Positions 31,212 through 39,163 of a stretch of DNA of 64,000 nt are shown piece after piece. Source of the stretch: Ensifer sp. IC3342 (GTDB lineage: Bacteria; Pseudomonadota; Alphaproteobacteria; Rhizobiales; Rhizobiaceae). Both the position numbers and the translations under genes were made by a program. The stretch covers positions 372,001 to 436,000 of the forward strand of contig NZ_JADYVE010000002.1 in assembly GCF_020193655.1 (NCBI RefSeq). The letters run 5' to 3'. A model generated the notes under the pieces. That model was not told the origin of the DNA. It saw only the letters and a list, made by a program, of their open reading frames with translations, and did no database searches. The number at the start of each line of letters is the position of its first letter. The first letter of the stretch is position 1.

Positions 31212-31774
31212 CCCGCTTCGCCCGCGCGCATCAGCCGGAGGATCTGCGAGCAGCGGCTCGCCCAGATGGCGACGCATGCCGCCTCGGCCTCGTTGTGATT
31301 CCTGAAGGTGATGCCCAGCCACCGGCAATATTCGCGGGCGCGGCGCTTTGCTTCGTCCTTTCCAAGCGTGCCGCCGCCGCGCCCATAGAGCGCCGCGCGC
31401 CATGTGTTGACCGGCACCGTTTCGAAGCCGATGCCGCGGTCGATGGCGAGCTGGCGCACATGACCCTGGATTTCCGGCAGCACCATCTGATCGGCGTTCG
31501 GCGTCCAGTAGCCATGGTTCTTGCCACCGAGATCCACCTTCACCCGCTTCTGGTAACCGGCGATCAGCCGCATCGCCGCTTCGAGGCAGATGAAATCCGG
31601 GCGGCGTGCGAGAACGACATCGTGCAGGCGCAGGCCGAAGGCGGTGCACTTCTCCTCTGCCGTGTCGCCATGGGACGTGAACGACGAGCACTCGATGTCG
31701 CGCTCTTGGCCGGGGAAGCGGTAGAGCGCCAGCCCGCATTGCGTGACCGAGGGATCGATGCCGAGGATCAGCAT
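31208..31774 (-). CDS. RuvC-like Holliday junction resolvase
   Basis: 188 residues from ATG 31774. RNase H-like fold with acidic residues in LILGIDPSVTQCG (Asp7), DFICLEAAMR, and EAEAACVAIWA. Arrangement matches phage RuvC-type resolvases. It would resolve branched replication or recombination intermediates before packaging. Start chosen at ATG 31774, inside the 3' end of the preceding 42-codon gene. Confidence 0.78.
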   Translation of the reverse strand: MLILGIDPSVTQCGLALYRFPGQERDIECSSFTSHGDTAEEKCTAFGLRLHDVVLARRPDFICLEAAMRLIAGYQKRVKVDLGGKNHGYWTPNADQMVLPEIQGHVRQLAIDRGIGFETVPVNTWRAALYGRGGGTLGKDEAKRRAREYCRWLGITFRNHNEAEAACVAIWASRCSQILRLMRAGEAG

Positions 31775-31896
31775 GGCTCGGCCTCGTTGCCCCACGCGCT
31801 CCAGCCTGGACGGGCTGGGCCGCGCCGGTTGAGTTCGATCTTTGGCAGGTTCGGAAAATATGCCTTGCTGTCGCGATTGAAGGTGACATTACCCAT
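31768..31896 (-). CDS. 42-residue hypothetical protein
   Basis: ATG 31896 behind GGAGG; MGNVTFNRDSKAYFPNLPKI then a basic Trp-containing tail ending EAEPC. Overlaps the resolvase start by 7 bases and the GcrA-like stop by 8 bases, so the three are coupled. Function unknown. Confidence 0.5.
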   Translation of the reverse strand: MGNVTFNRDSKAYFPNLPKIELNRRGPARPGWSAWGNEAEPC

Positions 31897-32173
31897 GGCG
31901 ACGCCTCCGCCGGACGTAGAATTTCGTCAGGTTCCCGACGGCTTCGGCGTGTATAGGACGCGGCGCGTTCCTCGGATGCCAGCAGAGGCGATGGTGGTAG
32001 GGGCAGAAGGTCTTGCCGAGCGCCGTCGGCAGGCCGCAGAACAAAAACTTCCCCGGCGCGTTCGGCGCGGCGAGGACCGGGTAGCGGCATTGCATTTCGG
32101 TGAGTTCGGCGAGCGGCACGAGGCGCGGTGCAGGCGGCGATGATGCAGCAGCAACAGGTGCCTCGTATCTCAT
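31889..32173 (-). CDS. Standalone GcrA C-terminal (sigma-interaction) domain
   Basis: 94 residues from ATG 32173. LAELTEMQCRYPVLAAPNAP, then FLFCGLPTALGKTFCPYHHRLCW matches the C-terminal domain of GcrA (pattern LxELTExxCRWPIGDP...FCGxP...YCxxHxRLAY). In Caulobacter that part binds sigma70 domain 2, while the N-terminal HTH binds methylated GANTC sites. The N-terminal HTH is missing here. It could bind host sigma factor or GcrA's partner and redirect early transcription; that is inference. Confidence 0.72.
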   Translation of the reverse strand: MRYEAPVAAASSPPAPRLVPLAELTEMQCRYPVLAAPNAPGKFLFCGLPTALGKTFCPYHHRLCWHPRNAPRPIHAEAVGNLTKFYVRRRRRHG

Positions 32174-32234
32174 GACGGTTTCTTCCCCCAAATGGTGGAC
32201 GAGCGGGCAGCCGTCGTGGCGAAACCGTCAGGCG

Positions 32235-32459
32235 TCAGCGGGCATCGTCGGAGGCGGGCAGAAAAATATCGGGGCGCAAAACGTAGCGCGGGATGCCCGT
32301 AATCTTCTCGTAGCGTTCCAGTTTTTCAGGCGGGATTCGGCGCTTGCCGTTTTCGTAACGCGATACTTGCGGTTCGGTGACGCCGAGCAGTTCGGCCACC
32401 GCTTGCAGGCTACGTTGCCCTTCAGGCAGGCTCTGCCGCCATTGCTTTAATGGGTGCAT
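32235..32459 (-). CDS. Cro/YdaS-like XRE repressor
   Basis: 74 residues. HTH at about 16-40: RSLQAVAELLGVTEPQVSRYENG, then KRRIPPEKLERYEKITGIPRYVLRP. First gene of the leftward early operon and divergent from the second XRE gene. Probably Cro- or CI-like control of the operator at 32471-32497, which overlaps its own promoter. Confidence 0.8.
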   Translation of the reverse strand: MHPLKQWRQSLPEGQRSLQAVAELLGVTEPQVSRYENGKRRIPPEKLERYEKITGIPRYVLRPDIFLPASDDAR

Positions 32460-32467
32460 GGCTGCAA

Positions 32468-32497
32468 AACTTACCTCACAGGCACAAATTGAGGCAA
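32468..32497. promoter_or_regulatory. Operator/promoter of the leftward early operon
   Basis: Inverted repeat TTACCTCA (32471-32478) and TGAGGCAA (32490-32497), 11-base spacer, one mismatch between arms. On the minus strand TTGCCT (32497-32492), 18 bases, TAAGTT (32473-32468) form a plausible promoter 8 bases from the repressor ATG. Operator and promoter therefore coincide. Confidence 0.6.
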
Positions 32498-32575
32498 TAA
32501 AAAAGTTACGCCTCTTGCGGATTATGGCGAAAGCGTGGAAATCTATTAGCGTTGCAGCATGAAAGGACGGTCAGC

Positions 32576-32926
32576 ATGGTGATGAGGGCCAAGACTCGAT
32601 CTATTTCTCTCTTTTTCAAGGAATGGCGCATTCACGCTGGGTTTTCGCAGGAGGAACTGGCCGAACGGCTCGGTGTCACTGCGTCAACGGTTTCGAGGAT
32701 CGAGACCGGAAATCGCGACTTTGTAGGATCTTATCTGTTTGCGTTCGCGAAGGCTTGCAATTGCCCGTCACCTGGCGATCCGGTGTCGCGTCCGCCGTCG
32801 CAGATCTCCATAGACGCGCTCTTTCGCGGTAATGACGAGGACCGCAGGCGGGCCGAAGCGATCATCACGGCGGCGCTCCGCCAGTCGCTCTGGAACCCAC
32901 AAAATGGCGATGGTGAGAAGAGCTAG
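32576..32926 (+). CDS. XRE-family regulator, CI-like
   Basis: 116 residues from ATG 32576 (AGGA upstream). HTH at about residues 12-60: FFKEWRIHAGFSQEELAERL, GVTASTVSRIETGNRDF. The C-terminal 45 residues are not a LexA-type peptidase, so it is not a RecA-cleavable CI. Divergent from the Cro-like gene across the operator. First gene of the rightward arm; with its partner it forms the lysis/lysogeny switch. Confidence 0.78.
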   Translation: MVMRAKTRSISLFFKEWRIHAGFSQEELAERLGVTASTVSRIETGNRDFVGSYLFAFAKACNCPSPGDPVSRPPSQISIDALFRGNDEDRRRAEAIITAALRQSLWNPQNGDGEKS

Positions 32927-32942
32927 TCGGACTTAAGTCCTA

Positions 32943-32969
32943 TTGCCAAACTTGCCTCACGGGTATAAC
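32943..32969 (+). promoter_or_regulatory. Possible rightward early promoter with half operator
   Basis: TTGCCA (32943-32948), 15 bases, TATAAC (32964-32969); the spacer contains TTGCCTCA (32952-32959), the same half-site as in the 32471 operator. About 110 bases before the next ATG at 33081. Confidence 0.4.
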
Positions 32970-33080
32970 GTCGGATTTCATCAAAAATTCACAGTACTAC
33001 CAACTGTTGCCGATTGACCGCCGCCGAAATGCCCCTCGGCGCGCGGCTTCTCGTCTTATCATCGCGTGAGGGAAAATGCG

Positions 33081-33389
33081 ATGTCGACCGAACGAGGATG
33101 CCAATATCTGCGCCTCCGGCTGAAGGACGTGCCGGAGGAGTTTCGCGATGATCTCGTACTGTTTATCGTCGAAGGTGTGCTGCCGCTAAAAAACTGCCTG
33201 CTAATGCAGGTGCTTACCGGCCTCGACGCCCTTACGGCGCGGTCGTTCATAAACCGCCGCGAGCACCTTTCTTCCATCATCGAGGCTCTGCAGGCCGAGT
33301 GCCCGGATTATGCGTGGTCGTCGGTCGGCGCGTGTGTCCGCTGGGAGCGACGTGGTGGCCTTTCCGGCTATCGCCGTGAATTCCAATGA
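33081..33389 (+). CDS. Hypothetical early phage protein
   Basis: 102 residues from ATG 33081 (GAGGGA 9 bases before); a GTG at 33066 would add 5 residues. Mixed helix protein (FRDDLVLFIVEGVLPLKNCL, RREHLSSIIEALQAEC) with Trp-rich C-terminus. Overlaps the exonuclease start by 4 bases, so it may be an accessory of recombination. No family recognised. Confidence 0.6.
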   Translation: MSTERGCQYLRLRLKDVPEEFRDDLVLFIVEGVLPLKNCLLMQVLTGLDALTARSFINRREHLSSIIEALQAECPDYAWSSVGACVRWERRGGLSGYRREFQ

Positions 33390-34291
33390 TCGAGCGTCGG
33401 ACAATCACAACCATCCCGCTATGGCTGGAGTGGCGGCGGTCGTTCCTTTGTGCCTCGGAGGTAGCCGCAGCCATCGGCGTCGATGAGTACCGTTCGCCCT
33501 TGTCGCTCTATGCCGAGAAGCTCGGCCTGACCTCGGTCACCGAGACGCCGATCATGCGACGCGGCAGGCATTTCGAAGCGGCTGCCATTTCCTACCTGAT
33601 GGAAGATCGCCACGACTGGCGCGTCGTGCGTCCGCACGTCTTCGTGATGGACACCGAGAAGCGGCTCGCCTGCACGCCCGATCTCCTCGCCGAGGTGCCG
33701 GGGAAGCCGGGGATCTGCAACGTCCAGATCAAGACCATTTCCGCGCCGAAATTCGAGGAATGGCACGGCGTGCCGCCGGTCGGCTACACGCTGCAGGTGG
33801 CGACCGAGAACATGCTGTTGGACGCGAAACATGGCTACCTCGCCGCCTTGGCCGTCTCTACCTATGAGGCAAGCCTGCATCTCTTCGACGTGCCGCGCCA
33901 CGAAGCGGCGGAAAAAAAGATTGCCGCCGTGGCAAAGGACTTCTGGGACAATATCGAGGCTGGCCGTTTGCCAAAGCCCGCCTACCGCCTGGACGCCGAG
34001 ACCATCGAGCAGATGCATCCGAACGCGGTGAGGGGCGAGATCATCGACCTTTCCGGCGACAACCGGCTGGCCGAGATCCTGCCGTACCGCGAGACGCTGA
34101 AGAAGCGCATCAAGGCCGACGGCGAGGAGCTGGAGGCACTGAACGCCGAGATCCGCGACAAGCTCGGAGACGCCGAGGAGGCGGAGTTTCCCGGCTGGCG
34201 GATTACCTGCCGGAACCAGACGCGCAAGGCCTACACCGTGCCGGAATGGTCCGGGCGCAAGCTCAACATCTCCGAAAGGGGAAAGGAATGA
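33386..34291 (+). CDS. YqaJ-type lambda-exonuclease-family nuclease
   Basis: 301 residues. PD-(D/E)XK exonuclease pattern: FLCASEVAAAIGVDEYRSPL at about 20-39, GRHFEAAA with Glu64, CTPDLLAEV with Asp99, and QIKT at 114-117. It degrades one strand from double-strand ends and works with an annealing protein; the 366-residue protein two genes downstream is the likely partner. C-terminal ~60 residues form a coiled coil (KKRIKADGEELEALNAEIRD). Confidence 0.88.
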   Translation: MIERRTITTIPLWLEWRRSFLCASEVAAAIGVDEYRSPLSLYAEKLGLTSVTETPIMRRGRHFEAAAISYLMEDRHDWRVVRPHVFVMDTEKRLACTPDLLAEVPGKPGICNVQIKTISAPKFEEWHGVPPVGYTLQVATENMLLDAKHGYLAALAVSTYEASLHLFDVPRHEAAEKKIAAVAKDFWDNIEAGRLPKPAYRLDAETIEQMHPNAVRGEIIDLSGDNRLAEILPYRETLKKRIKADGEELEALNAEIRDKLGDAEEAEFPGWRITCRNQTRKAYTVPEWSGRKLNISERGKE

Positions 34292-34830
34292 AACCGAGGG
34301 TCTATCAGGTCGACGAGGCGGCGGGCGGCATCACGCGCGCCGAGCTGCACGAGAAGGCGGTCGCCTTCGTCGAGGAGCGTTACCCGAGAACCGGCGACGT
34401 GCCGTTCCTCTGGATCATCGACGACGGCGAGGCGCTCGTCTGGATCGAGACCGGCTGGGAAAGCGAAGCCGAGAAGGTGGCGTCCTATAATCTCGTTGCC
34501 CTGACGCTGATGATTTCCAAGGCGCAGCAATACGCCTCGATCGTCGAGGTCTGGATCGCCCGCCAGCAGCCAGCGCCGGACGGCTCCTATCCCGACGACG
34601 CGCCGCTGCCCTCCGAGCGCCCGGAGAGCGAGCGTGACGACGCGGTGTTCGTCAGCACCTTCGAACGCAACGGCGCGTTCAGCCTGACGACCTTCATCTC
34701 AAAGCCGCAGTCGAAGCTCTTGGGGGCGCGGGTAAACGAGGATTCGAGCGGCCCCGGCAAATGGCAGGGACGCATGTTCAACCTGTTCGAACGCGGACAG
34801 AAGCTGGCCCGGAAGGTTCACCTCCAATGA
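34288..34830 (+). CDS. Hypothetical phage protein in recombination operon
   Basis: 180 residues from ATG 34288 overlapping the exonuclease stop. Features: DVPFLWIIDDGEALVWIETG, a helical ALTLMISKAQQYASIVE, and FVSTFERNGAFSLTTFISKP with a terminal RMFNLFERGQK. Not recognised; place between exonuclease and the candidate annealing protein hints at replication or recombination. Confidence 0.6.
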   Translation: MKPRVYQVDEAAGGITRAELHEKAVAFVEERYPRTGDVPFLWIIDDGEALVWIETGWESEAEKVASYNLVALTLMISKAQQYASIVEVWIARQQPAPDGSYPDDAPLPSERPESERDDAVFVSTFERNGAFSLTTFISKPQSKLLGARVNEDSSGPGKWQGRMFNLFERGQKLARKVHLQ

Positions 34831-35294
34831 TGACCGACATGCAGATCCATCGCCTGCACGCGATCCTCGTCGACTGCACCCGCCAATACCGGCTGCACGA
34901 GAAGATCGTCGAGCGCGACGTCAACGGCATCCATGTCGTCACCCACGAGCCGATGCCGCGCGCGTCGGAAGCGCCGCCGGAGCACACAGTGGTCGATTGC
35001 ACGCTGTTGAAGGTGGGCGTCCATCGCGAGAAGGCCGAGGCGCATCGCGCCGAGCTGCGCCGGCTGATCCAGCCCATGGAGCCGATCCTGAATTTGGGGC
35101 CGTCCTTCATCACGCTCGGGGCCGAGATCGGCGATCAGGGAGCGGCCTTCCAGCTCATGGCCCTCGGCCAAGTGCTCGGCTTCTGGCGCATCGTCCGGCC
35201 CGAGGATCTGGGCTTTACCGGCGCGAAGGCGGAGCAGGCGGCAGGCCTCGGCTACGTCATGCTGGCCGGTTACCAACGGGAGGAAGTCTCATGA
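34827..35294 (+). CDS. Hypothetical phage protein
   Basis: 155 residues, start ATG 34827 in the previous stop (ATGATGA). N-terminal helix QIHRLHAILVDCTRQYRLHE, a middle with HREKAEAHRAELRRLIQPME, and a hydrophobic GAAFQLMALGQVLGFWRIV. Soluble. No motif known to me. Coupled to genes on both sides. Confidence 0.55.
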   Translation: MMTDMQIHRLHAILVDCTRQYRLHEKIVERDVNGIHVVTHEPMPRASEAPPEHTVVDCTLLKVGVHREKAEAHRAELRRLIQPMEPILNLGPSFITLGAEIGDQGAAFQLMALGQVLGFWRIVRPEDLGFTGAKAEQAAGLGYVMLAGYQREEVS

Positions 35295-36391
35295 ACGAGG
35301 ATCAAAGCCGCGTCGAACGCCGCTCGGCGCTCGACGAGTTCGCGGCGATGCAAGTGACCGGCTCCGCCGCGATGATGCCGGTCAACCAGTCGCAGGGCTT
35401 CGAGGTGATCGCCGCGCAGCAGGTCGCGGTGAAACGCGACGAGGGGCTGGTGTTGAAGCGGCTGCGGCTGCTGGCAAGTTCGGCAGGCACCGACTGGTAC
35501 TACCGCTTCCCGGTAAAGAACCGCCGGGAAAACCGCACCGACTGGATCGAGGGCCCTTCGATCAAGCTCGCCAACGATCTTTCCAGGCTCTTCGGCAATT
35601 GCGCGGTGGACTGCCGCGCGCAGGACTTCGGCGGTTTCTGGCTGTTCCATGCCCGCTTCGTCGATCTCGAAACCGGCTATTCGCTCGTCCGTCCGTTCCA
35701 GCAAAGAAAGAGCGCCGGGAAGATCGGCGGCGCGGACGACGACCGGCGGCTGGACATCGCCTTCCAGATCGGCGCGAGCAAAGCGATCAGGAACTGCGTC
35801 GTCAACGCGCTGCAGACCTTCGCCGATTTCGCCTTCGAGGAGGCCAAGGGCGCGCTGATCGACCGCATCGGCAAGGATCTCGACGGTTACCGGAGCCGCA
35901 CCATCGAGCGGGTCTCGGCGCATGTCGAGGTCGAGCGCGTCGAGCGCGTGATCGGCAGGCCGCGCCAGAACTGGCTCGCGACCGACGTCGCCAAGATCAT
36001 CGCCATGGCCAAGGCGGTCAGCGACGGCATGGCCACATGGAACGAGACCTTCCCGCCCTTGGACGGTCGGGAGGAAGAGACCGGCGAAGATGCGACGAGC
36101 GCCGCCGCCGCCAACGAGACGCTCGACAGCTTCGCCACAGGCCCCAGCACGGATTTGCCTCCTGAAGGAGACGCCGGGGCCGATGCCTCCGCCAGCGAAC
36201 CGGCCCCTCCAACGCTGGCGGAGGACATCTTCGAGACGATCAGCCGCCGCATGACGGCCGCGCCGACCGAGGCGGCGGTGCACCAGGTCTGGGAGGACAT
36301 GGAGCTCGACGCTTACTTCGACGGCGATGCCAAGGGCCGCAGCAAGGCATGGAAGATCGCCCAGAAGCGGCTCACGGAACTGAAGGGCTGA
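35291..36391 (+). CDS. Candidate single-strand annealing protein
   Basis: 366 residues from ATG 35291. The region at residues ~75-175 (WIEGPSIKLANDLSRLFGN, GYSLVRPFQ, QIGASKAIRNCVVNAL) follows the TGPSIRLAE...YELVANQGARRLRACIL pattern of a widespread phage/plasmid family that I remember next to exonucleases. Residues 240-300 are disordered; the C-terminal ~55 (AEDIFETISRRMTAAPTEAA) are a small helical domain. Together with the YqaJ exonuclease it would form a Red-like recombination pair. Function is inferred from pattern and context. Confidence 0.55.
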   Translation: MNEDQSRVERRSALDEFAAMQVTGSAAMMPVNQSQGFEVIAAQQVAVKRDEGLVLKRLRLLASSAGTDWYYRFPVKNRRENRTDWIEGPSIKLANDLSRLFGNCAVDCRAQDFGGFWLFHARFVDLETGYSLVRPFQQRKSAGKIGGADDDRRLDIAFQIGASKAIRNCVVNALQTFADFAFEEAKGALIDRIGKDLDGYRSRTIERVSAHVEVERVERVIGRPRQNWLATDVAKIIAMAKAVSDGMATWNETFPPLDGREEETGEDATSAAAANETLDSFATGPSTDLPPEGDAGADASASEPAPPTLAEDIFETISRRMTAAPTEAAVHQVWEDMELDAYFDGDAKGRSKAWKIAQKRLTELKG

Positions 36392-36395
36392 TCCG

Positions 36396-37076
36396 ATGGC
36401 GTCCCGCTTCGAGCACATGCCGCCGCGCCTCGCCAAACTGCCGGTCGACGAGCGCGGCTATCCGGTGCCGTATTTCGTCGAATGGATCGACGGCAAGCCG
36501 GACTTCCGGGTCATGAACCAGCAGCATCTGGTGGCCGCGATCCGGTTCTCGCGCTGCTGGATCTGCGGCGAAAAGCTCGGGCGCTTCAAGGCGTTCGTGA
36601 TCGGCCCGATGTGCTGCATCAACCGCATCTCGTCGGAGCCGCCGAGCCACCACGAATGCGCCCGCTTCGCCGTCGAGGCCTGCCCGTTCCTGACCCGACC
36701 GATGGCCAAGCGCAACACGCGCGGCATGCCGGAGGAAGCATGGACGGCTGGCATCATGCTCGACCGCAATCCCGGCGTTACCTGCATCTGGACAACGCTC
36801 GCCTGCCGCTGGTTCAGGGACAATGGCGGCGTCCTGTTCAGGATCGGCGAGCCGGAGCGTCTGCAGTTCTTCCGCGAGGGCAGGGAGGCGACGCGCGAGG
36901 AGGTCGATCATTCGATTGCGACCGGCGTCCACCAACTGGACGACCTCGCCAAAACCGAGGGCACGAAAGCCATCGTCCAACTGGAAAACTACAAGCGTCG
37001 CTTCCGCGAGATTCTGGACGGAATCCTGCCGCTGCCGCCGCCGAAGGAGGCAAGCGATGCAGCGCGTGCTTCATAA
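36396..37076 (+). CDS. Conserved-looking phage zinc-binding protein
   Basis: 226 residues. Four to five cysteines in CWICGEKLGRFKAFVIGPMCC and HHECARFAVEACPF suggest a zinc ribbon. Also WTAGIMLDRNPGVTCIWTT and a C-terminal helical tail. Four bases after the annealing-protein stop. Overlaps the next gene by 20 bases. Role unknown. Confidence 0.6.
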   Translation: MASRFEHMPPRLAKLPVDERGYPVPYFVEWIDGKPDFRVMNQQHLVAAIRFSRCWICGEKLGRFKAFVIGPMCCINRISSEPPSHHECARFAVEACPFLTRPMAKRNTRGMPEEAWTAGIMLDRNPGVTCIWTTLACRWFRDNGGVLFRIGEPERLQFFREGREATREEVDHSIATGVHQLDDLAKTEGTKAIVQLENYKRRFREILDGILPLPPPKEASDAARAS

Positions 37077-37449
37077 CGGCGAATGGTTCGTGTTCGCCCA
37101 TTGCCCTGCCTGCGCCGCTGGCCATGCCTTCCCGCAGGCGCTCTATGACGCCGGAATGATCCGCCGCGACGGCCTGTCGATCTATTGCCCGAACGGCCAT
37201 CCTTGGCACTACACGAAAGGCGAGAGCGAGATCGTAAAACTGCGGCGCGAACGCGACCGCCTGAGACAGAAGCTCGCCGAGGTCGCCGACGAGCGCGACG
37301 GCGCAATCCGCCGCGCCGATGCCAATGCCGCGAAGGTCAGGCGGCTGGAGACGCGCAGCAAGAACGGGCTCTGTCCCTGCTGCAATCGCTCGTTCGTGAA
37401 TCTCCGCCGCCATGTGGCGACGAAGCATCCCGAGTTCCGCGCCAACTGA
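37057..37449 (+). CDS. Zinc-finger/coiled-coil phage protein
   Basis: 130 residues from ATG 37057, with AAGGAGG upstream. N-terminal HCPACAAGHAF and YCPNGHPWHY form a zinc ribbon; residues 58-100 a coiled coil (RRERDRLRQKLAEVADERDG); the C-terminus LCPCCNRSFVNLRRHVATKH is a single C2H2-type finger. Probably nucleic-acid binding. Confidence 0.65.
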   Translation: MQRVLHNGEWFVFAHCPACAAGHAFPQALYDAGMIRRDGLSIYCPNGHPWHYTKGESEIVKLRRERDRLRQKLAEVADERDGAIRRADANAAKVRRLETRSKNGLCPCCNRSFVNLRRHVATKHPEFRAN

Positions 37450-37461
37450 AAGGCGAGACCG

Positions 37462-38025
37462 ATGCACACGACAGCTTTGACCGCCGGAGCGATCTGTCCG
37501 TTCTGCGGCCAGCGGTATGACGCCGCCTCGGCGCTCGACGGAGACGCAATTCCGGGGAACGGCGACCTGACGCTCTGCATGAACTGCGGCGAATGGGCGA
37601 TGTTCGACAGCGGCGTGCCAGGCGGTCTCAGGAAGCCGACCGACAGCGAGTATGAGGTGATCGTCGCCAATCCGATCACCGGCAAGGCGCGCAAGATCTG
37701 GCAGCAGATGAAGGAGGAGCGGCGCGCGAAGGCCAAAGCGCCGAAGCTCTCCATCGACCAGAAGTACGACGCGCTCACGAACCCAGACCTGACGCTCGAC
37801 AAGCAGTTCGATCTGGCATGCGAATTTGCATTCACCAATCCGCCTCCCGATCAGGCGCGGCCTCTGTTGAAACGCATGTTCCTGCTCGGCGCGCTGGTGT
37901 TGACCAACAGGATGATGACCTCGGCAAGGCAGCCGGATCCGCGCAGGGCGGCGCGGGAGGTCGCGCGGCTGTTGGCCGAGATCGAGGAGCAGACGATAGG
38001 CGTGCTCGGCAAGGCCAAGCCATGA
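37462..38025 (+). CDS. Hypothetical phage protein with N-terminal zinc ribbon
   Basis: 187 residues. CPFCGQRY and LCMNCGEW form a zinc ribbon in the first ~50 residues; the rest is helical (ARKIWQQMKEERRAKAKAPK, REVARLLAEIEEQTIGVLGK). Stop overlaps the microprotein start. Third consecutive zinc-binding small protein in this arm. Confidence 0.6.
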   Translation: MHTTALTAGAICPFCGQRYDAASALDGDAIPGNGDLTLCMNCGEWAMFDSGVPGGLRKPTDSEYEVIVANPITGKARKIWQQMKEERRAKAKAPKLSIDQKYDALTNPDLTLDKQFDLACEFAFTNPPPDQARPLLKRMFLLGALVLTNRMMTSARQPDPRRAAREVARLLAEIEEQTIGVLGKAKP

Positions 38026-38096
38026 GCGACCGCCAGCTCATGCTCTTTTTGATGGCGGTTCTCGCCGTCGTGGTTCTGACGATGTTTTTCGTCTGA
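38022..38096 (+). CDS. 24-residue membrane microprotein
   Basis: MSDRQLMLFLMAVLAVVVLT plus MFFV, start overlapping the previous stop (ATGA). One membrane helix. Similar in size and composition to the product of 26895-26972. Confidence 0.5.
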   Translation: MSDRQLMLFLMAVLAVVVLTMFFV

Positions 38097-38112
38097 AAAG
38101 GGAGGAGGCACC

Positions 38113-38574
38113 ATGCAACACGTTCGTTTCACCGACAAGCAGATCCGCATTCTCGGGCTGGCCAATATCATCGAGCGGCTTCCCAACCACCGCTTCAACA
38201 TGGAGTGCTGGCTGGATCACCGCTACGAGCCATCCTGCATCGCCGGGTGGGCGGTCTGGGAGATGATCGGCATAAGGCCTGACCGCAGCAACATCATTCG
38301 CTCGATGTCGATCCCGGAGGAGGCGGGGCGCTACCTCGGCGTCTATGGCAGCGCCATGCGCAGGCTGTTCACGCCGGTATGGGACGACCTCCATGACGGA
38401 CCCGCCGTCACCAACGAAGCGGCGAACGCCGCGCGCCGGGGCATTTCCAGGCAGTGGGCGGCGGCGACCCTCCGGCACCTGGCCGCGACCGGCGAGGTGG
38501 ACTGGAAGGCGACGCGGCGTTCGATGGGCGACCGGCCCTTCGCGTGGATGCCGCAGTTGGGACTGGTGGCATGA
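38113..38574 (+). CDS. Hypothetical phage protein
   Basis: 153 residues, GGGAGGAGG upstream. Rich in Trp/Cys/His early (NMECWLDHRYEPSCIAGWAV), helical later (AARRGISRQWAAATLRHLAA). Pattern CIAGWAVWEMIG recalls proteins of phage and ICE early regions with 'CIAGHA' motifs, of unknown role. Confidence 0.55.
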   Translation: MQHVRFTDKQIRILGLANIIERLPNHRFNMECWLDHRYEPSCIAGWAVWEMIGIRPDRSNIIRSMSIPEEAGRYLGVYGSAMRRLFTPVWDDLHDGPAVTNEAANAARRGISRQWAAATLRHLAATGEVDWKATRRSMGDRPFAWMPQLGLVA

Positions 38575-38897
38575 GCACCGACCGGCCCCAATGGGTGAAG
38601 GAGATGCACGACCGGGCGAGCGAAACGATGCGCTTCGCTGGCTCGGAGGTGCTCGATATCGCCAAGGATATCTGCAGGGCGGAATCGCGCAGCAATACCG
38701 ACGGCATCGTCTTCATCCCGATCATCGTTCTGGCGGCGGTGCATCGACCGTCGGAGTCGCTGATCGCCTCGATGTGCAATTTCACGGTCGAGAGCAGCAG
38801 CGACTCGGTGGCTCGGCTCTTACATCTCACCGCCGACCATCTGGAGGGCAAGCCGCACGACGGCCAGTACGTCGCCGAGAAAGGAATCGTCCAGTGA
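38571..38897 (+). CDS. Hypothetical phage protein
   Basis: 108 residues from ATG 38571, overlapping the previous stop. Central hydrophobic stretch TDGIVFIPIIVLAAVHRPSE is short of a TM but strongly apolar. No family recognised. Part of a chain of 4-base-overlap genes to 39791. Confidence 0.5.
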   Translation: MSTDRPQWVKEMHDRASETMRFAGSEVLDIAKDICRAESRSNTDGIVFIPIIVLAAVHRPSESLIASMCNFTVESSSDSVARLLHLTADHLEGKPHDGQYVAEKGIVQ

Positions 38898-39163
38898 GCA
38901 GCAACAACCACACGCTCGGCGACGGCCCGATCCAGCCCGACCTCGTCATGCTCATGAACGGGCTGGCGGCGGGGATCGACGAGATCCTGAACGGCCACGG
39001 CGGCACGAAGAGGAACGGCTTCATCGTCATGGTCTTTCCGTTCAACGACCATCGCGGGCGCTGCAATTACATCTCCAACGCCCGCCGCGAGGACATCGTC
39101 GTCTTGCTGAAGGAGCAGCTGGCCCGCTTCGAGGGCCAGCCGGAGGTGGAGGGCCACTCATGA
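38894..39163 (+). CDS. Hypothetical phage protein (GTG start)
   Basis: 89 residues from GTG 38894 in a GTGA overlap. FIVMVFPFNDHRGRCNYISN followed by ARREDIVVLLKEQLARFEGQ is a pattern I have seen in small rhizobial phage proteins; function unknown. Confidence 0.55.
   Translation: MSSNNHTLGDGPIQPDLVMLMNGLAAGIDEILNGHGGTKRNGFIVMVFPFNDHRGRCNYISNARREDIVVLLKEQLARFEGQPEVEGHS

Noticed and set aside
32458..32562. 34-codon plus-strand frame over the repressor operator
   Set aside because: Would be translated through the operator/promoter; no ribosome site; coincidence is more likely.
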